From Deltaproteobacteria bacterium (GTDB lineage: Bacteria; Desulfobacterota; Desulfobacteria; Desulfobacterales; JAFDCJ01): DNA of 14,296 bases. Every line of letters starts with the position of its first letter. Position 1 is the stretch's first letter. The stretch is taken from contig JAJRVC010000332.1 of the NCBI GenBank assembly GCA_024277475.1, positions 1 through 14,296 on the forward strand, in the 5' to 3' direction. Made by a program: the position numbers and the translations under genes. Shown one piece after another: positions 1 to 6,249 of the stretch. Under the pieces are notes generated by a model. The model ran no database searches and was not told the DNA's origin. It worked only from the letters and a program-made list of their open reading frames with translations.

Positions 1-74
1 ACGTCTGCGAAGTACGAAAAGTACGTCTCAACGTAAACCCTTGTGCGGCCTTGCTCAGAGAAAAAATTGCTCAT
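1..74 (-). CDS. Partial open frame in the left element copy, possible transposase N-terminus
   Basis: On the minus strand an ATG at 74 opens a frame that continues to the window edge, beginning MSNFFSEQGRTRVYVETYFS. An in-frame stop lies 15 nt upstream of the ATG, so the reading frame starts here or not at all. No good Shine-Dalgarno sequence precedes it. The identical frame occurs in the right-hand copy. Only about 24 codons are visible, and a stretch that long is often open by chance. The case rests on position, just inside a repeated element end behind a hairpin. I do not recognise the peptide. Confidence 0.3.
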   Translation of the reverse strand, partial: MSNFFSEQGRTRVYVETYFSYFAD

Positions 75-135
75 TTCTGAATTGGAAACTTACGCCAGTG
101 CCCATGGTTAAAAAAGGCTTCGTGGATGGGCACTA
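1..135 (-). mobile_element. Left inverted copy of a dispersed element end (runs off the window)
   Basis: Bases 1-135 are the reverse complement of 14160-14294, with one mismatch (T108 opposite T14187). The inner edge carries a 9-bp inverted repeat, AGTGCCCAT (97-105) and ATGGGCACT (126-134), around a 20-nt loop. Outward of it an ATG opens a frame that leaves the window. A hairpin just upstream of an open frame at an element edge is common in insertion sequences, where it limits read-through from outside. The family is not identified. The TGCCCATC core weakly recalls ends of some IS4-type elements, from memory only. The repeat itself is certain; its mobile nature is inferred. Target-site duplications cannot be judged because the outer end is missing. 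Confidence 0.6.
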
Positions 136-167
136 ACTAATCAACTAATCACACAATCACACAATCA
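136..167. repeat. 8-bp tandem repeat, four units
   Basis: Four consecutive 8-mers abut the left inverted repeat: ACTAATCA twice, then CACAATCA twice. They fill the space between the element edge and the nicotinamidase stop codon. No function is evident. It may be a slippage-prone spacer. Confidence 0.8.
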
Positions 168-175
168 AAGATATC

Positions 176-808
176 TCAAGTTACAACGTTCACACCCTTT
201 TGCTTCATCTCCTGGATGGCACTTTCGGTTGTCTCCGGGCCGACACCACGGCAGAGAGCGCGATTAAGCTCAACCGGGTATCCTGCCTCCACTGCATCCA
301 GAACCGTGGCTTTGACGCAGTAGTCAGTGGCCAGACCAAAAATAATCAACTTCCGGATTCCATCCTGCCGCAAAAGTTCATCCAGTTTCGTCCGATGCCC
401 ACCGTCATCGGCAAATCCCGAATAGGAATCGAATCCGGCATCCATGCCCTTGCGAACCGTTTTTATCGAACCTTCGACGGCGATGAGAATTTCAGCGCCG
501 GGGGTATCCTGAACGCAATGTGGCGGCCACATGACCTGGGGCCGGCCCTCGATTTCGATAACCTGCAGCGGTTCAGTACCCGGGTTGGTGGTGAAGAAAC
601 TGACATGATCGGCAGGATGCCAATCCTGGGTAAAATAAACGAAATGGCCCTGATCAAGATATCGCCGGGTAGCCGTTTCAACATCACGGACATATTGGGC
701 ATCCGTTCCTGGAACCGCTAAACTCCCGGACTTGAGCTCGGTAAAGTCAGCCTGAACATCAACGACGATAACGCCCGTATTTTCAATCGAAAACGCTTGC
801 TCAGCCAT
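176..808 (-). CDS. pncA: Nicotinamidase (PncA family)
   Basis: Predicted to hydrolyse nicotinamide to nicotinate and ammonia in the cytoplasm, the entry step of the deamidating NAD salvage route. The 210-residue length suits the family. All hallmark motifs are visible: catalytic Asp17 in VDVQADF, metal ligands in DWHPADH (Asp62, His64, probably His68) and WPPHC (His97), active-site Lys120 in the RKG motif followed by DSYSGF, and nucleophile Cys164 in ATDYCV. Metal ligands and a DSYS motif separate it from the metal-free isochorismatase-type homologue at 9241-9867. The ATG at 808 has a strong GAAGGAGG site 6 nt upstream. It is the last gene of the minus-strand series, separated from the oxidoreductase by 240 bp of repeat-rich DNA, so it may be transcribed on its own. 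Pyrazinamidase activity would be expected of the same fold. Confidence 0.93.
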   Translation of the reverse strand: MAEQAFSIENTGVIVVDVQADFTELKSGSLAVPGTDAQYVRDVETATRRYLDQGHFVYFTQDWHPADHVSFFTTNPGTEPLQVIEIEGRPQVMWPPHCVQDTPGAEILIAVEGSIKTVRKGMDAGFDSYSGFADDGGHRTKLDELLRQDGIRKLIIFGLATDYCVKATVLDAVEAGYPVELNRALCRGVGPETTESAIQEMKQKGVNVVT

Positions 809-852
809 CTGATTCCTCCTTCAAGCCTCGCTGAATAGTTTAAAAGAAATTA

Positions 853-913
853 ATCACGAAAGGACGAAAACACGAAAAAAAGATAAAACAAATTTTGTGG
901 TTTCGTGGTGATC
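853..913. repeat. CACGAAA-type imperfect inverted repeat
   Basis: The pncA-oxidoreductase spacer holds purine-rich CACGAAA, GGACGAAAA and CACGAAAAA units (855-880), then the complementary TTTTGTGGTTTCGTGG (893-909) and GTGAT. Together they form an imperfect inverted repeat in an AT-rich stretch. A related TTTTTGTGGTTTTTGTGCC motif occurs at 1869-1892. This looks like a degenerate dispersed intergenic repeat; no coding potential is seen. Confidence 0.6.
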
Positions 914-1019
914 CGGTTAAGACGGATTTCATAAAATGCAAAGAATTCACAATCAAGGCTCTAAAGCCGTTCAGCCGAGAAGCTCTCGACAGGTTAAGGA
1001 ATTCTATTTTTTTTTATAA

Positions 1020-1036
1020 ACGACAGAGCGAAGCGA
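1020..1036 (+). repeat. GAGCGAAGCGA intergenic repeat, copy 1
   Basis: ACGACAGAGCGAAGCGA here recurs at 1921-1937 with one change (ACGACGGAGCGAAGCGA). Both copies are followed by TCCAT and then AT-rich sequence with ATTC units. The copies flank the oxidoreductase gene in the same orientation, about 900 bp apart. Confidence 0.75.
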
Positions 1037-1048
1037 TTCCATCATTCG

Positions 1049-1645
1049 TCATTCATCCTTCAAAATGCCTGCTCTCCCAAGCTCTTTGACTTCCCGTAAA
1101 AAACGCTTGCGGCCTTGTTCATCGGAAGACACTTCACCTAAAATACGGTGGTCAATTTCAACCGCCCCGCAAAACAAAAACGTGCCGTCGGCCTTGGTCA
1201 AACGGGCAGCGTGGTTTAGCCCGATGTCTTCCAGAAGTACGATGGGATTGTCGGCTGTGTTTAAAATAACGACCTTTTTTAATTTCAGCAGCGCTTTGAA
1301 TTCTCCTCCAGCGCTGATATCATAGGCCCAGCCCTTGGAGAGAACCCGGTCGAGCCATCCTTTCAGAATAGCAGGTGCTTCATTCCACCACACCGGGTAT
1401 ATGAGTGCCAGACCGTCTGAGCCCTCAACTTTGGTCTGCTCAGCCAAAACATCTTCCGGCAGAACCCCACCAGCTTCAAACTGGTTAAAATCGTCACCTT
1501 TCATCAGTGGATTAAAACCGGAAGCGTAAAGATCATTTACTTTGTAGACAGCCCCGGCCTGTTTAAGCCCCTCCACAAACGCGTTGCAGACCGCATGGTT
1601 GAAAGAACCGGGATTGGGATGGGCCAGCAGGATGTACCATTTCAT
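1049..1645 (-). CDS. NQO1/KefF-like flavodoxin-fold NAD(P)H oxidoreductase
   Basis: A 198-residue flavodoxin-2 family protein, predicted to be a soluble flavoprotein using NAD(P)H to reduce quinones or similar acceptors by two electrons. AHPNPGSFNHA (residues 8-18) is the phosphate/flavin-binding loop. YPVWWNEAPAILKGWLDRVL (about 83-102), followed by GWAYD, is the family's isoalloxazine-contacting segment. Length and motif order match NQO1/KefF/MdaB-type enzymes. I see no truncation. The ATG at 1645 lacks a good ribosome site, but it sits directly ahead of the beta-strand leading to the flavin loop, so the start is credible. Long repeat-laden spacers isolate it on both sides. Its substrate, and any link to the neighbouring transporters, cannot be inferred. 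Ancillary subunit of a K+ efflux system is an alternative role in this family, but no kefC-like gene is nearby. Confidence 0.85.
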   Translation of the reverse strand: MKWYILLAHPNPGSFNHAVCNAFVEGLKQAGAVYKVNDLYASGFNPLMKGDDFNQFEAGGVLPEDVLAEQTKVEGSDGLALIYPVWWNEAPAILKGWLDRVLSKGWAYDISAGGEFKALLKLKKVVILNTADNPIVLLEDIGLNHAARLTKADGTFLFCGAVEIDHRILGEVSSDEQGRKRFLREVKELGRAGILKDE

Positions 1646-1920
1646 AGTGTATCCATGTGAAGTTTTCAGGTGCCAACCCAGCTGCTATCCTGAACAGCGA
1701 ACCGCAGAATTTCGATATTCGCTTTTTCAGAGTTTCTTTTCCGATCAGACCGGACGCTCGCGGCCGGGCGGCGCTTGTATAAGGCTCCGCCTGGCCGGAG
1801 CAATGAGCAGAGTAGATACCCGGGTCCAGAGGACCAGGATTCCGATGTTAGATTGAAATTATTAAGTGTAAAATTATATTTTTGTGGTTTTTGTGCCTTT
1901 TTGCGGCCACATCAATATTA

Positions 1921-1937
1921 ACGACGGAGCGAAGCGA
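1921..1937 (+). repeat. GAGCGAAGCGA intergenic repeat, copy 2
   Basis: Matches 1020-1036 at 16 of 17 positions, in the same orientation. See copy 1. The repetition suggests an intergenic family rather than a gene-specific signal. Confidence 0.75.
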
Positions 1938-1977
1938 CATCCATAAATATTCAATTTTCAATAGTCATTTCCAGTGT

Positions 1978-2019
1978 ATCCGGGTTGGGTAATTCTCCTC
2001 AAATCAACCCCTCCCGGAT
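1978..2019 (-). terminator. Hairpin downstream of the binding-protein gene (weak terminator candidate)
   Basis: ATCCGGG (1978-1984) pairs with CCCGGAT (2013-2019). After two mismatches, GGGT (1987-1990) pairs with ACCC (2007-2010), leaving a 16-nt loop. It begins about 25 nt past the stop of the minus-strand gene ending at 2044, where a transcript end is expected. No T-run follows on the minus strand, so intrinsic termination is doubtful. It could instead stabilise the mRNA 3' end. Confidence 0.35.
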
Positions 2020-2043
2020 GCACCCAAAACCAAGCTACAACGC

Positions 2044-3222
2044 CTACTGGCTCTTACCCGCACACTGGTTTGACGGTGTGATGGGACCCAAATCTTTTTC
2101 AACCACCAGTTTCCCGCCGGTAAATTTGCCGATAAGCATATTGAGAATCATATGGTGATCCAATGCCCGCATGGTCTCCGGGCCGTTGCCCACGGTATTG
2201 GTCAGATCTCCCATGTTGTCGATGATCTTTTCTTTGTCGTCGGAGCCGGCCTTTTCAATGGCTTCCTTGAGAAGCATAATAAGGCCGTAATGAGAACCGG
2301 TGGCCCAGGTAACAACGGTGTCCGGGCCGAACATTTTCTTCTGACGAGCCACAAAATCTTTAGCTTCCGGTTTGTCCAGGCTGGCCAGAAAGGGAAGTGC
2401 CGTAAAGATGCCTTCCGACTGGTCGGGGGTCAGGGCCAGCAGGTAGTTCTCATCAGATGCCAGAGCCACGATCTTTATTTTATCTTTAAGGCCGAAATCG
2501 GCAAACTGCTTGATAAAAGTAAAGCCGTCGGCGCCGGGGACAATCAGCATCAGGATCTTGGCTCCGGATTTTGAGATCTTTTGAATGGTGGGCGCATAGT
2601 CCTTTACGCCGAAAGGGGTGTATTCAATGCCCACAATTTCGCCGCCGATCTTAGCGACATTGCGTTTGATGGCTTCGGTCATCTTATGGGGCCAAACATA
2701 GTCATAACCGAAAATATAAAAAGACTTGCCATATTTTTCAGCCATATAGGGAATCAGTTTGTCCATATCATGATCCGGTATGGCACTGTAGAGAAAGACG
2801 TAACGGTTGCACACACCGCCTTCATAATCAATGCCGTAAAGCAGGGGGGTTTTATATTTTTCCGCCACCGGGGTCATCGCATCCCGGGCAGCGCTGCTCA
2901 CAGGACCCATCACGGCAACCACCTTGTCTCTTAGGATCAGTTTTTTTGCTTTTTCCACAGCAGTTTTCGGATCGGTCTTGTTATCTTCGATAATTAACTC
3001 CAGGGGTCTGCCGTCCAGGACACCGCCGGCCGCATTGATCTCGGCCACCGCCATCTTGGCCCCCCGCACGCCAAGATTGCCGTAAATTTCAAACCCGCCC
3101 GAAAGCGGCAGCACCACCCCGATTTTAATGGGTTTTTTAGCGGCCACAGCCGTTACCGGCAGCGCCATCGCAAAACTTAACACCACCATTAAAACCATCA
3201 TCCATTTGAATTTTTCCCTCAT
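2044..3222 (-). CDS. HAAT-family periplasmic substrate-binding protein (amide/urea-type), copy 1
   Basis: A 392-residue type 1 periplasmic binding protein that would capture a small substrate outside the membrane and deliver it to an ABC transporter. The ATG at 3222 is chosen over an upstream one because AAAGGAGG lies 7 nt before it. A Sec signal peptide then follows: basic MREKFK, a hydrophobic core, and cleavage near residue 28 after AVAA. The mature start, PIKIGVVLPLSGG, and the AGGVLDGR segment are family hallmarks. YEGGVCNRYVF and a DYVWPHK segment followed by EYTPFGVKD resemble AmiC/FmdD/UrtA proteins more than LivJ, suggesting an amide, urea or similar ligand; this is inference. It is closely similar along its length to the protein at 7110-8318. 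It follows the UrtC-like permease by 294 bp, probably as the distal gene of the same transport cluster. A cysteine in the C-terminal SNQC is shared by both copies. Confidence 0.9.
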   Translation of the reverse strand: MREKFKWMMVLMVVLSFAMALPVTAVAAKKPIKIGVVLPLSGGFEIYGNLGVRGAKMAVAEINAAGGVLDGRPLELIIEDNKTDPKTAVEKAKKLILRDKVVAVMGPVSSAARDAMTPVAEKYKTPLLYGIDYEGGVCNRYVFLYSAIPDHDMDKLIPYMAEKYGKSFYIFGYDYVWPHKMTEAIKRNVAKIGGEIVGIEYTPFGVKDYAPTIQKISKSGAKILMLIVPGADGFTFIKQFADFGLKDKIKIVALASDENYLLALTPDQSEGIFTALPFLASLDKPEAKDFVARQKKMFGPDTVVTWATGSHYGLIMLLKEAIEKAGSDDKEKIIDNMGDLTNTVGNGPETMRALDHHMILNMLIGKFTGGKLVVEKDLGPITPSNQCAGKSQ

Positions 3223-3306
3223 GTTACACCTCCTTTTTGGTTTTAGTCCCAGCACATTTTAATTAACGACTGAGACAAGAGTTAGGCCCTTATTGGGATT
3301 TTTCTA

Positions 3307-3318
3307 ACAACATGTTGT
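3307..3318. promoter_or_regulatory. 12-bp perfect palindrome upstream of binding protein 1
   Basis: ACAACATGTTGT is a perfect 12-bp palindrome, 85 nt upstream of the start codon of the gene at 2044-3222. On the minus strand it overlaps TTGACA, a consensus -35 hexamer, but no convincing -10 lies at 16-18 bp. It may be an operator or only a chance dyad. Confidence 0.3.
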
Positions 3319-3328
3319 CAAAAACTGA

Positions 3329-3379
3329 AGGTGTCGGGTGTCAGGGAAAGTAAGTGCTGAAACCTGAACACTGAAACCT
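3329..3379. repeat. GGTGTCAGG-type intergenic inverted repeat, copy 1
   Basis: AGGTGTCGGGTGTCAGG (3329-3345) faces CCTGAACACTGAAACCT (3363-3379) as an imperfect inverted repeat matching at 12 of 17 positions. Related arms occur at 5430-5541. The rest of this 294-bp spacer (3223-3516) has no gene; it includes a small GCAGAT/ATCTGC hairpin at 3462-3482. Confidence 0.6.
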
Positions 3380-3516
3380 ATAATTTGCGACTTTAGATAA
3401 TCGGTATCGTTTATGCCCAAGAAGTGGATACCCCCGTAATGGAATTACTATTAATTTGCTTGCAGATGCGATTTTTATCTGCCAATTGTCGTAGTACTAA
3501 AAAAATCATTAAGCGC

Positions 3517-4512
3517 CTAATGCCTATGCCTTGGTGCAAGCAAATTACCGAACACACCTTTTGGAAAAAACATGACGCAAAACACAAAAAACAGCCCCAG
3601 GATCAAAATCCAGTAATAGGTCAGCAAATCGGATAAATATGATTCCAGGACCCGGACCAGTAAAGCGCCCAGAAACGAGGCCAACAGAACCTCTTTGCCA
3701 CCCAGTGCCACCCAGATCAACACCTCGGTCGAAAGTCCAAAACCCAGCATGGTCGGCGAGACAAATTCGGTAACCACGGCATTTAAAGCGCCGGCCAAAC
3801 CGGCCACGGCGGCGCCGATGGCAAAAATCATGATCTTATAGCTCGCAATATTGTAGCCGAAAAATTCGGCCCGCACTTCGTTGTCACGTACCGCCGCCAA
3901 AATAGTGCCGAAAGGAGACCTGACAATGCGGTCGCAAACCAGATAAACCCCCAGACCGATGGCCAGAATGACGTAAAAAAGCGTATTGATACTTATGAAC
4001 TCCCATCCCGCGATGGAAAGCGGCGGCACATTGATCAACCCATTGTACCCGCCGATGTAATACCATTTTACTGCAATCCGTTCGGCGATGACCGCTATGG
4101 CCAGGGTAACGATGCCCAAATACGGACCCGACAGACGCCCGTAGAATAAAAAATAGCCCAGCACAACAGCAAAGAGGGCGACCACAACAACAGATAATGA
4201 AATGGCCATCACGCTTGCCGTCATAAAACCGCCAATGCCCGGAATCATGTTCTTAGTAGCCAATGCCATGATATAGGCACCGAGTCCGAAAAAAACGGCA
4301 TGACCGAAACAAAGAATGCCCCCGTAACCCCATACCAGTGAGAGGCCAATCGCAAACATTCCGTAAACCAGATATTGGGTCAATTGAGCAATAAGGTAGT
4401 CATCGCCGATAAGCGGGAAAATGATTAAAAGTCCCAACACTATTAAACGCACAATATCCTGCTTTTGGCGGAAAGAAGGCAAGAAAAATCTATTCACGGC
4501 GTTTCGCTCCAA
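3517..4512 (-). CDS. HAAT-family ABC transporter permease, UrtC/LivM-like
   Basis: A 331-residue inner-membrane permease, predicted to form the translocation channel with the permease at 4490-5347. About nine or ten hydrophobic segments are visible. GLSLVWGYGGILCFGHAVFFGLGAY (split as GLSLVWGYGG and FGHAVFFGLGAY) is the typical LivM/UrtC N-terminal motif. AAVRDNEVRAEFFGYN (about residues 210-225) is the cytoplasmic EAA-like loop that contacts the ATPases. The C-terminal FFPKGVFGNL matches the family end. The start is a TTG at 4512, supported by GGAGG six bases upstream. A GTG at 4497 is an alternative. It overlaps the upstream permease gene by 23 bp, so translational coupling is likely. The short form, without LivM's long N-terminal extension, fits the urea/amide branch. 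Confidence 0.9.
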   Translation of the reverse strand: MERNAVNRFFLPSFRQKQDIVRLIVLGLLIIFPLIGDDYLIAQLTQYLVYGMFAIGLSLVWGYGGILCFGHAVFFGLGAYIMALATKNMIPGIGGFMTASVMAISLSVVVVALFAVVLGYFLFYGRLSGPYLGIVTLAIAVIAERIAVKWYYIGGYNGLINVPPLSIAGWEFISINTLFYVILAIGLGVYLVCDRIVRSPFGTILAAVRDNEVRAEFFGYNIASYKIMIFAIGAAVAGLAGALNAVVTEFVSPTMLGFGLSTEVLIWVALGGKEVLLASFLGALLVRVLESYLSDLLTYYWILILGLFFVFCVMFFPKGVFGNLLAPRHRH

Positions 4513-5347
4513 GTAATCCCTCCGGTCGAATACGGATCAACACAATCGCCAGGGAAAATACCACGATTTGCGCCGTTACGGGTGAAAACAAATAGCTGAT
4601 GAATGAATCACTGCCGCCAACGACCGCCCCGCCGACCAAAATACCGGCAAGCGTGCCGGTGCCTCCCACAAGGATCGATAAAAAAGCCGGGATAAAAAAA
4701 CCCAGGCCCATCTGCGGATCACAGCTCATCAAAGGAGCCATCACTGCCCCGGCCAATCCGGCCAGCGCAGAACCAAACGTAAAGGTTGTCCGGTACATGC
4801 GACGCGTATTAATTCCCAAAGAAGCGGCCATATCCCGGTTGGCAATCACCGACCGGGCTCCAAGACCGAAATCTGTTCGGAAAAAAACATAAAACGTAAC
4901 TAAAATAATGACCAGGGCGACCCCCATGATAAACAGGCGATAAGCCGGGTATTCCACGCCCCAGAATTGGACGGATTGGGGCATCGGCGGGTGGACCATC
5001 AGTCCGGCAGGACCAAAAATAATGATGATTAACTGCTTTATGGCAATTGAAATCCCCCAGGTCGCCAGAATCGTATCCAAAAACCTGCGGTATAAATGCC
5101 GGATGCAAATGGTCTCTATCGCCATTCCCAGCAGGCCGACAATAATGGGGGCTAAAATGAGACCGATCCAGAATCCCAATCCGATCCGATCAGTCATCAC
5201 CACCGTATAAGCCCCGACAAGAAAAAACTCTCCATGAGCCATATTGATTACCCGCATCAGCCCAAAGATAATCACCAGGCCCATGGCGACCAGAATCAAA
5301 ACCAGGATGTAGTTCAAACTGTTTAGGATTGGGATAATGAGATCCAT
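4490..5347 (-). CDS. HAAT-family ABC transporter permease, UrtB/LivH-like
   Basis: A 285-residue inner-membrane permease with about eight hydrophobic segments. GLVIIFGLMRVINMAHGEFFLVGAY (as GLMRVINMAHGE and FFLVGAY, about residues 23-47) is the classic LivH/UrtB N-terminal motif. ATWGISIAIKQ (about 94-104) resembles UrtB. RDMAASLGIN (about 170-180) is the ATPase-coupling loop, and VGGTGTLAGILVGG (about 226-239) is the conserved penultimate helix region. IRPEGLLG near the end is also typical. It would pair with the overlapping UrtC-like gene. The ATG at 5347 has no strong ribosome site. A candidate promoter lies just upstream at 5370-5397, though transcription from the ATPase genes, 197 bp away, is equally possible. 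Confidence 0.9.
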   Translation of the reverse strand: MDLIIPILNSLNYILVLILVAMGLVIIFGLMRVINMAHGEFFLVGAYTVVMTDRIGLGFWIGLILAPIIVGLLGMAIETICIRHLYRRFLDTILATWGISIAIKQLIIIIFGPAGLMVHPPMPQSVQFWGVEYPAYRLFIMGVALVIILVTFYVFFRTDFGLGARSVIANRDMAASLGINTRRMYRTTFTFGSALAGLAGAVMAPLMSCDPQMGLGFFIPAFLSILVGGTGTLAGILVGGAVVGGSDSFISYLFSPVTAQIVVFSLAIVLIRIRPEGLLGAKRRE

Positions 5348-5369
5348 GTTAAACCGTTATAGAAATTTC

Positions 5370-5397
5370 GATATATTGAGTTAGACCCGGGTGTAAA
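5370..5397 (-). promoter_or_regulatory. Candidate sigma70 promoter for the permease pair
   Basis: On the minus strand TTTACA (5392-5397) and TATATC (5370-5375) are separated by 16 bp. Transcription would begin about 16 nt before the ATG at 5347. The match is moderate (5/6 and 4/6 to consensus), and CCCGGG lies in the spacer. Such hits arise by chance, so the call is weak. Confidence 0.3.
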
Positions 5398-5429
5398 TCA
5401 AACCTGTTGGCGATTTAGCTTAAATTATC

Positions 5430-5541
5430 CAGGTGTCAGGAAAAAGGGTTCACCGTTCCGGGTTGACGTTTTTAAACTCTTAACTGCGGGACTTTTCAAC
5501 CTTTGAACTCTGAACCTTGAACCTCAGGACACTGACACCTG
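5430..5541. repeat. GGTGTCAGG-type intergenic inverted repeat, copy 2
   Basis: CAGGTGTCAG (5430-5439) and CTGACACCTG (5532-5541) form a perfect 10-bp inverted repeat nearly spanning the spacer. Between them are CTGAACC/TTGAACC units at about 5505-5525. Arms and inner units resemble 3329-3379, so this appears to be the same intergenic repeat family. The right arm ends three bases before the ATPase stop codon. Confidence 0.65.
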
Positions 5542-5544
5542 ATC

Positions 5545-6249
5545 TTAGACCCCCATATGACTCGTGATGATGGATTCGTCCATCCGGATGTCATCGATGG
5601 AACATGTTTGCACTATTTGGCCCTTTTCCATAAACGAGCAAACCGCAGCTAAACCCATAATCATGTCGACGTTTTGCTCCACGATTAAAATCGTAAGACC
5701 GGTTTCGAGGTTGATTTTTTTTAATATTTCACAAATTTGATCCACAATAGAAGGCTGAATTCCCTCTGAAGGTTCGTCCAGCAGCAAAAGCTTCGGCTGC
5801 CCGACAAGAGCTCGGGCGATGGCGAGCATTTGCTGCTCACCGCCGGAAAATGAGCCGGCCCGCTGATTCCGTCGTTCATAAAGAATGGGGAAATATTCAA
5901 AGATGTCCCGCGGTATCTTCCGCATAGGCCGGGGGTTTCTGAGGGTACCCAGCCGCAGGTTTTCCCAGACGGTAAATTCACCAAAGATCTCGCGGCCCTG
6001 GGGCACATAGCTGATGCCCCTGGAGGCGATTTCATGAGTCTGACGTCCCTGGATGGGGCAGTTGTCAAAAAGAATGTTTCCCGCCCGGGGCGTAAGCAGG
6101 CCCATGATCGTTTTCAACAGGGTGGTCTTTCCCATGCCGTTGCGACCCATCAAGGCCTTGATCTCACCCTCATGAATGGAGAGATTGACCCCCTGTAAAA
6201 TCAGACTGCCGCCGTAAGACGCATGCAGATCTTCAATCGTCAGGATCAC
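5545..6249 (-). CDS. HAAT-family ABC transporter ATP-binding protein, UrtE/LivF-like
   Basis: A 234-residue cytoplasmic ATPase that would energise import with its partner at 6246-7016. Walker A is GRNGMGKTT (about residues 35-43), the signature is FSGGEQQMLAIARAL (about 135-149) and Walker B is LLLLDEPSEGIQPS (about 155-168). VEQN follows in the switch region, with Gln replacing His as is usual for LivF/UrtE proteins. GISYVPQGREIF and DEPSEGIQPSI are characteristic of UrtE rather than classical LivF, which supports a urea/amide-type system. The start is GTG at 6249, overlapping the preceding gene's TGA in the 4-bp sequence GTGA, with GGGAGG five bases upstream. This indicates tight translational coupling. 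The GTG-initiated frame begins straight into the conserved first beta-strand. Confidence 0.93.
   Translation of the reverse strand: MILTIEDLHASYGGSLILQGVNLSIHEGEIKALMGRNGMGKTTLLKTIMGLLTPRAGNILFDNCPIQGRQTHEIASRGISYVPQGREIFGEFTVWENLRLGTLRNPRPMRKIPRDIFEYFPILYERRNQRAGSFSGGEQQMLAIARALVGQPKLLLLDEPSEGIQPSIVDQICEILKKINLETGLTILIVEQNVDMIMGLAAVCSFMEKGQIVQTCSIDDIRMDESIITSHMGV

Larger units (their letters stand above)
1646..2043. other. 398-bp non-coding spacer with repeats and GC-rich hairpin
   Basis: I find no credible gene here. Notable content is a GC-rich imperfect inverted repeat at 1762-1773/1785-1796 (GGCCGGGCGGCG against CTCCGCCTGGCC, two mismatches). It overlaps an alternative hairpin, GCTCCG (1784-1789) with CGGAGC (1796-1801). 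A TTTTTGTGG-rich stretch (1869-1892), the second GAGCGAAGCGA repeat (1921-1937) and a hairpin close to the binding-protein stop follow. The GC-rich block contrasts sharply with its AT-rich surroundings. Confidence 0.6.

Noticed and set aside
136..167. CRISPR-like or iteron array
   Set aside because: Units are contiguous 8-mers without spacers, only four copies, and there is no cas or replication gene nearby.
200..721. Plus-strand open frame of 173 codons across the nicotinamidase gene
   Set aside because: Antisense shadow of pncA; no recognisable motifs and no ribosome site, while the minus strand has all catalytic motifs.
895..1089. Plus-strand frame of 64 codons in the spacer beside the oxidoreductase
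   Set aside because: Composed largely of repeat sequence, overlaps the end of a real gene, and has no ribosome site.
1584..1856. Plus-strand frame of 90 codons across the GC-rich spacer
   Set aside because: Starts inside the oxidoreductase gene and runs through the hairpin island; no ribosome site or recognisable domain.
2152..2934. Two long plus-strand open frames opposite binding protein 1
   Set aside because: They lie wholly inside a well-supported minus-strand gene and show no family motifs.
3462..3482. GCAGAT/ATCTGC hairpin after the UrtC-like permease as a terminator
   Set aside because: Stem of only 6 bp and no T-run following on the minus strand.
3470..3490. Sigma54-type promoter (TGGCA...GC on the minus strand) upstream of binding protein 1
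   Set aside because: The GG-GC spacing is two bases too long for a functional -24/-12 element.
3424..3636. Plus-strand frame of 70 codons at the permease 3' end
   Set aside because: Half lies antisense to a conserved permease C-terminus and the rest is spacer; Lys/Gln-rich composition looks like a chance product.
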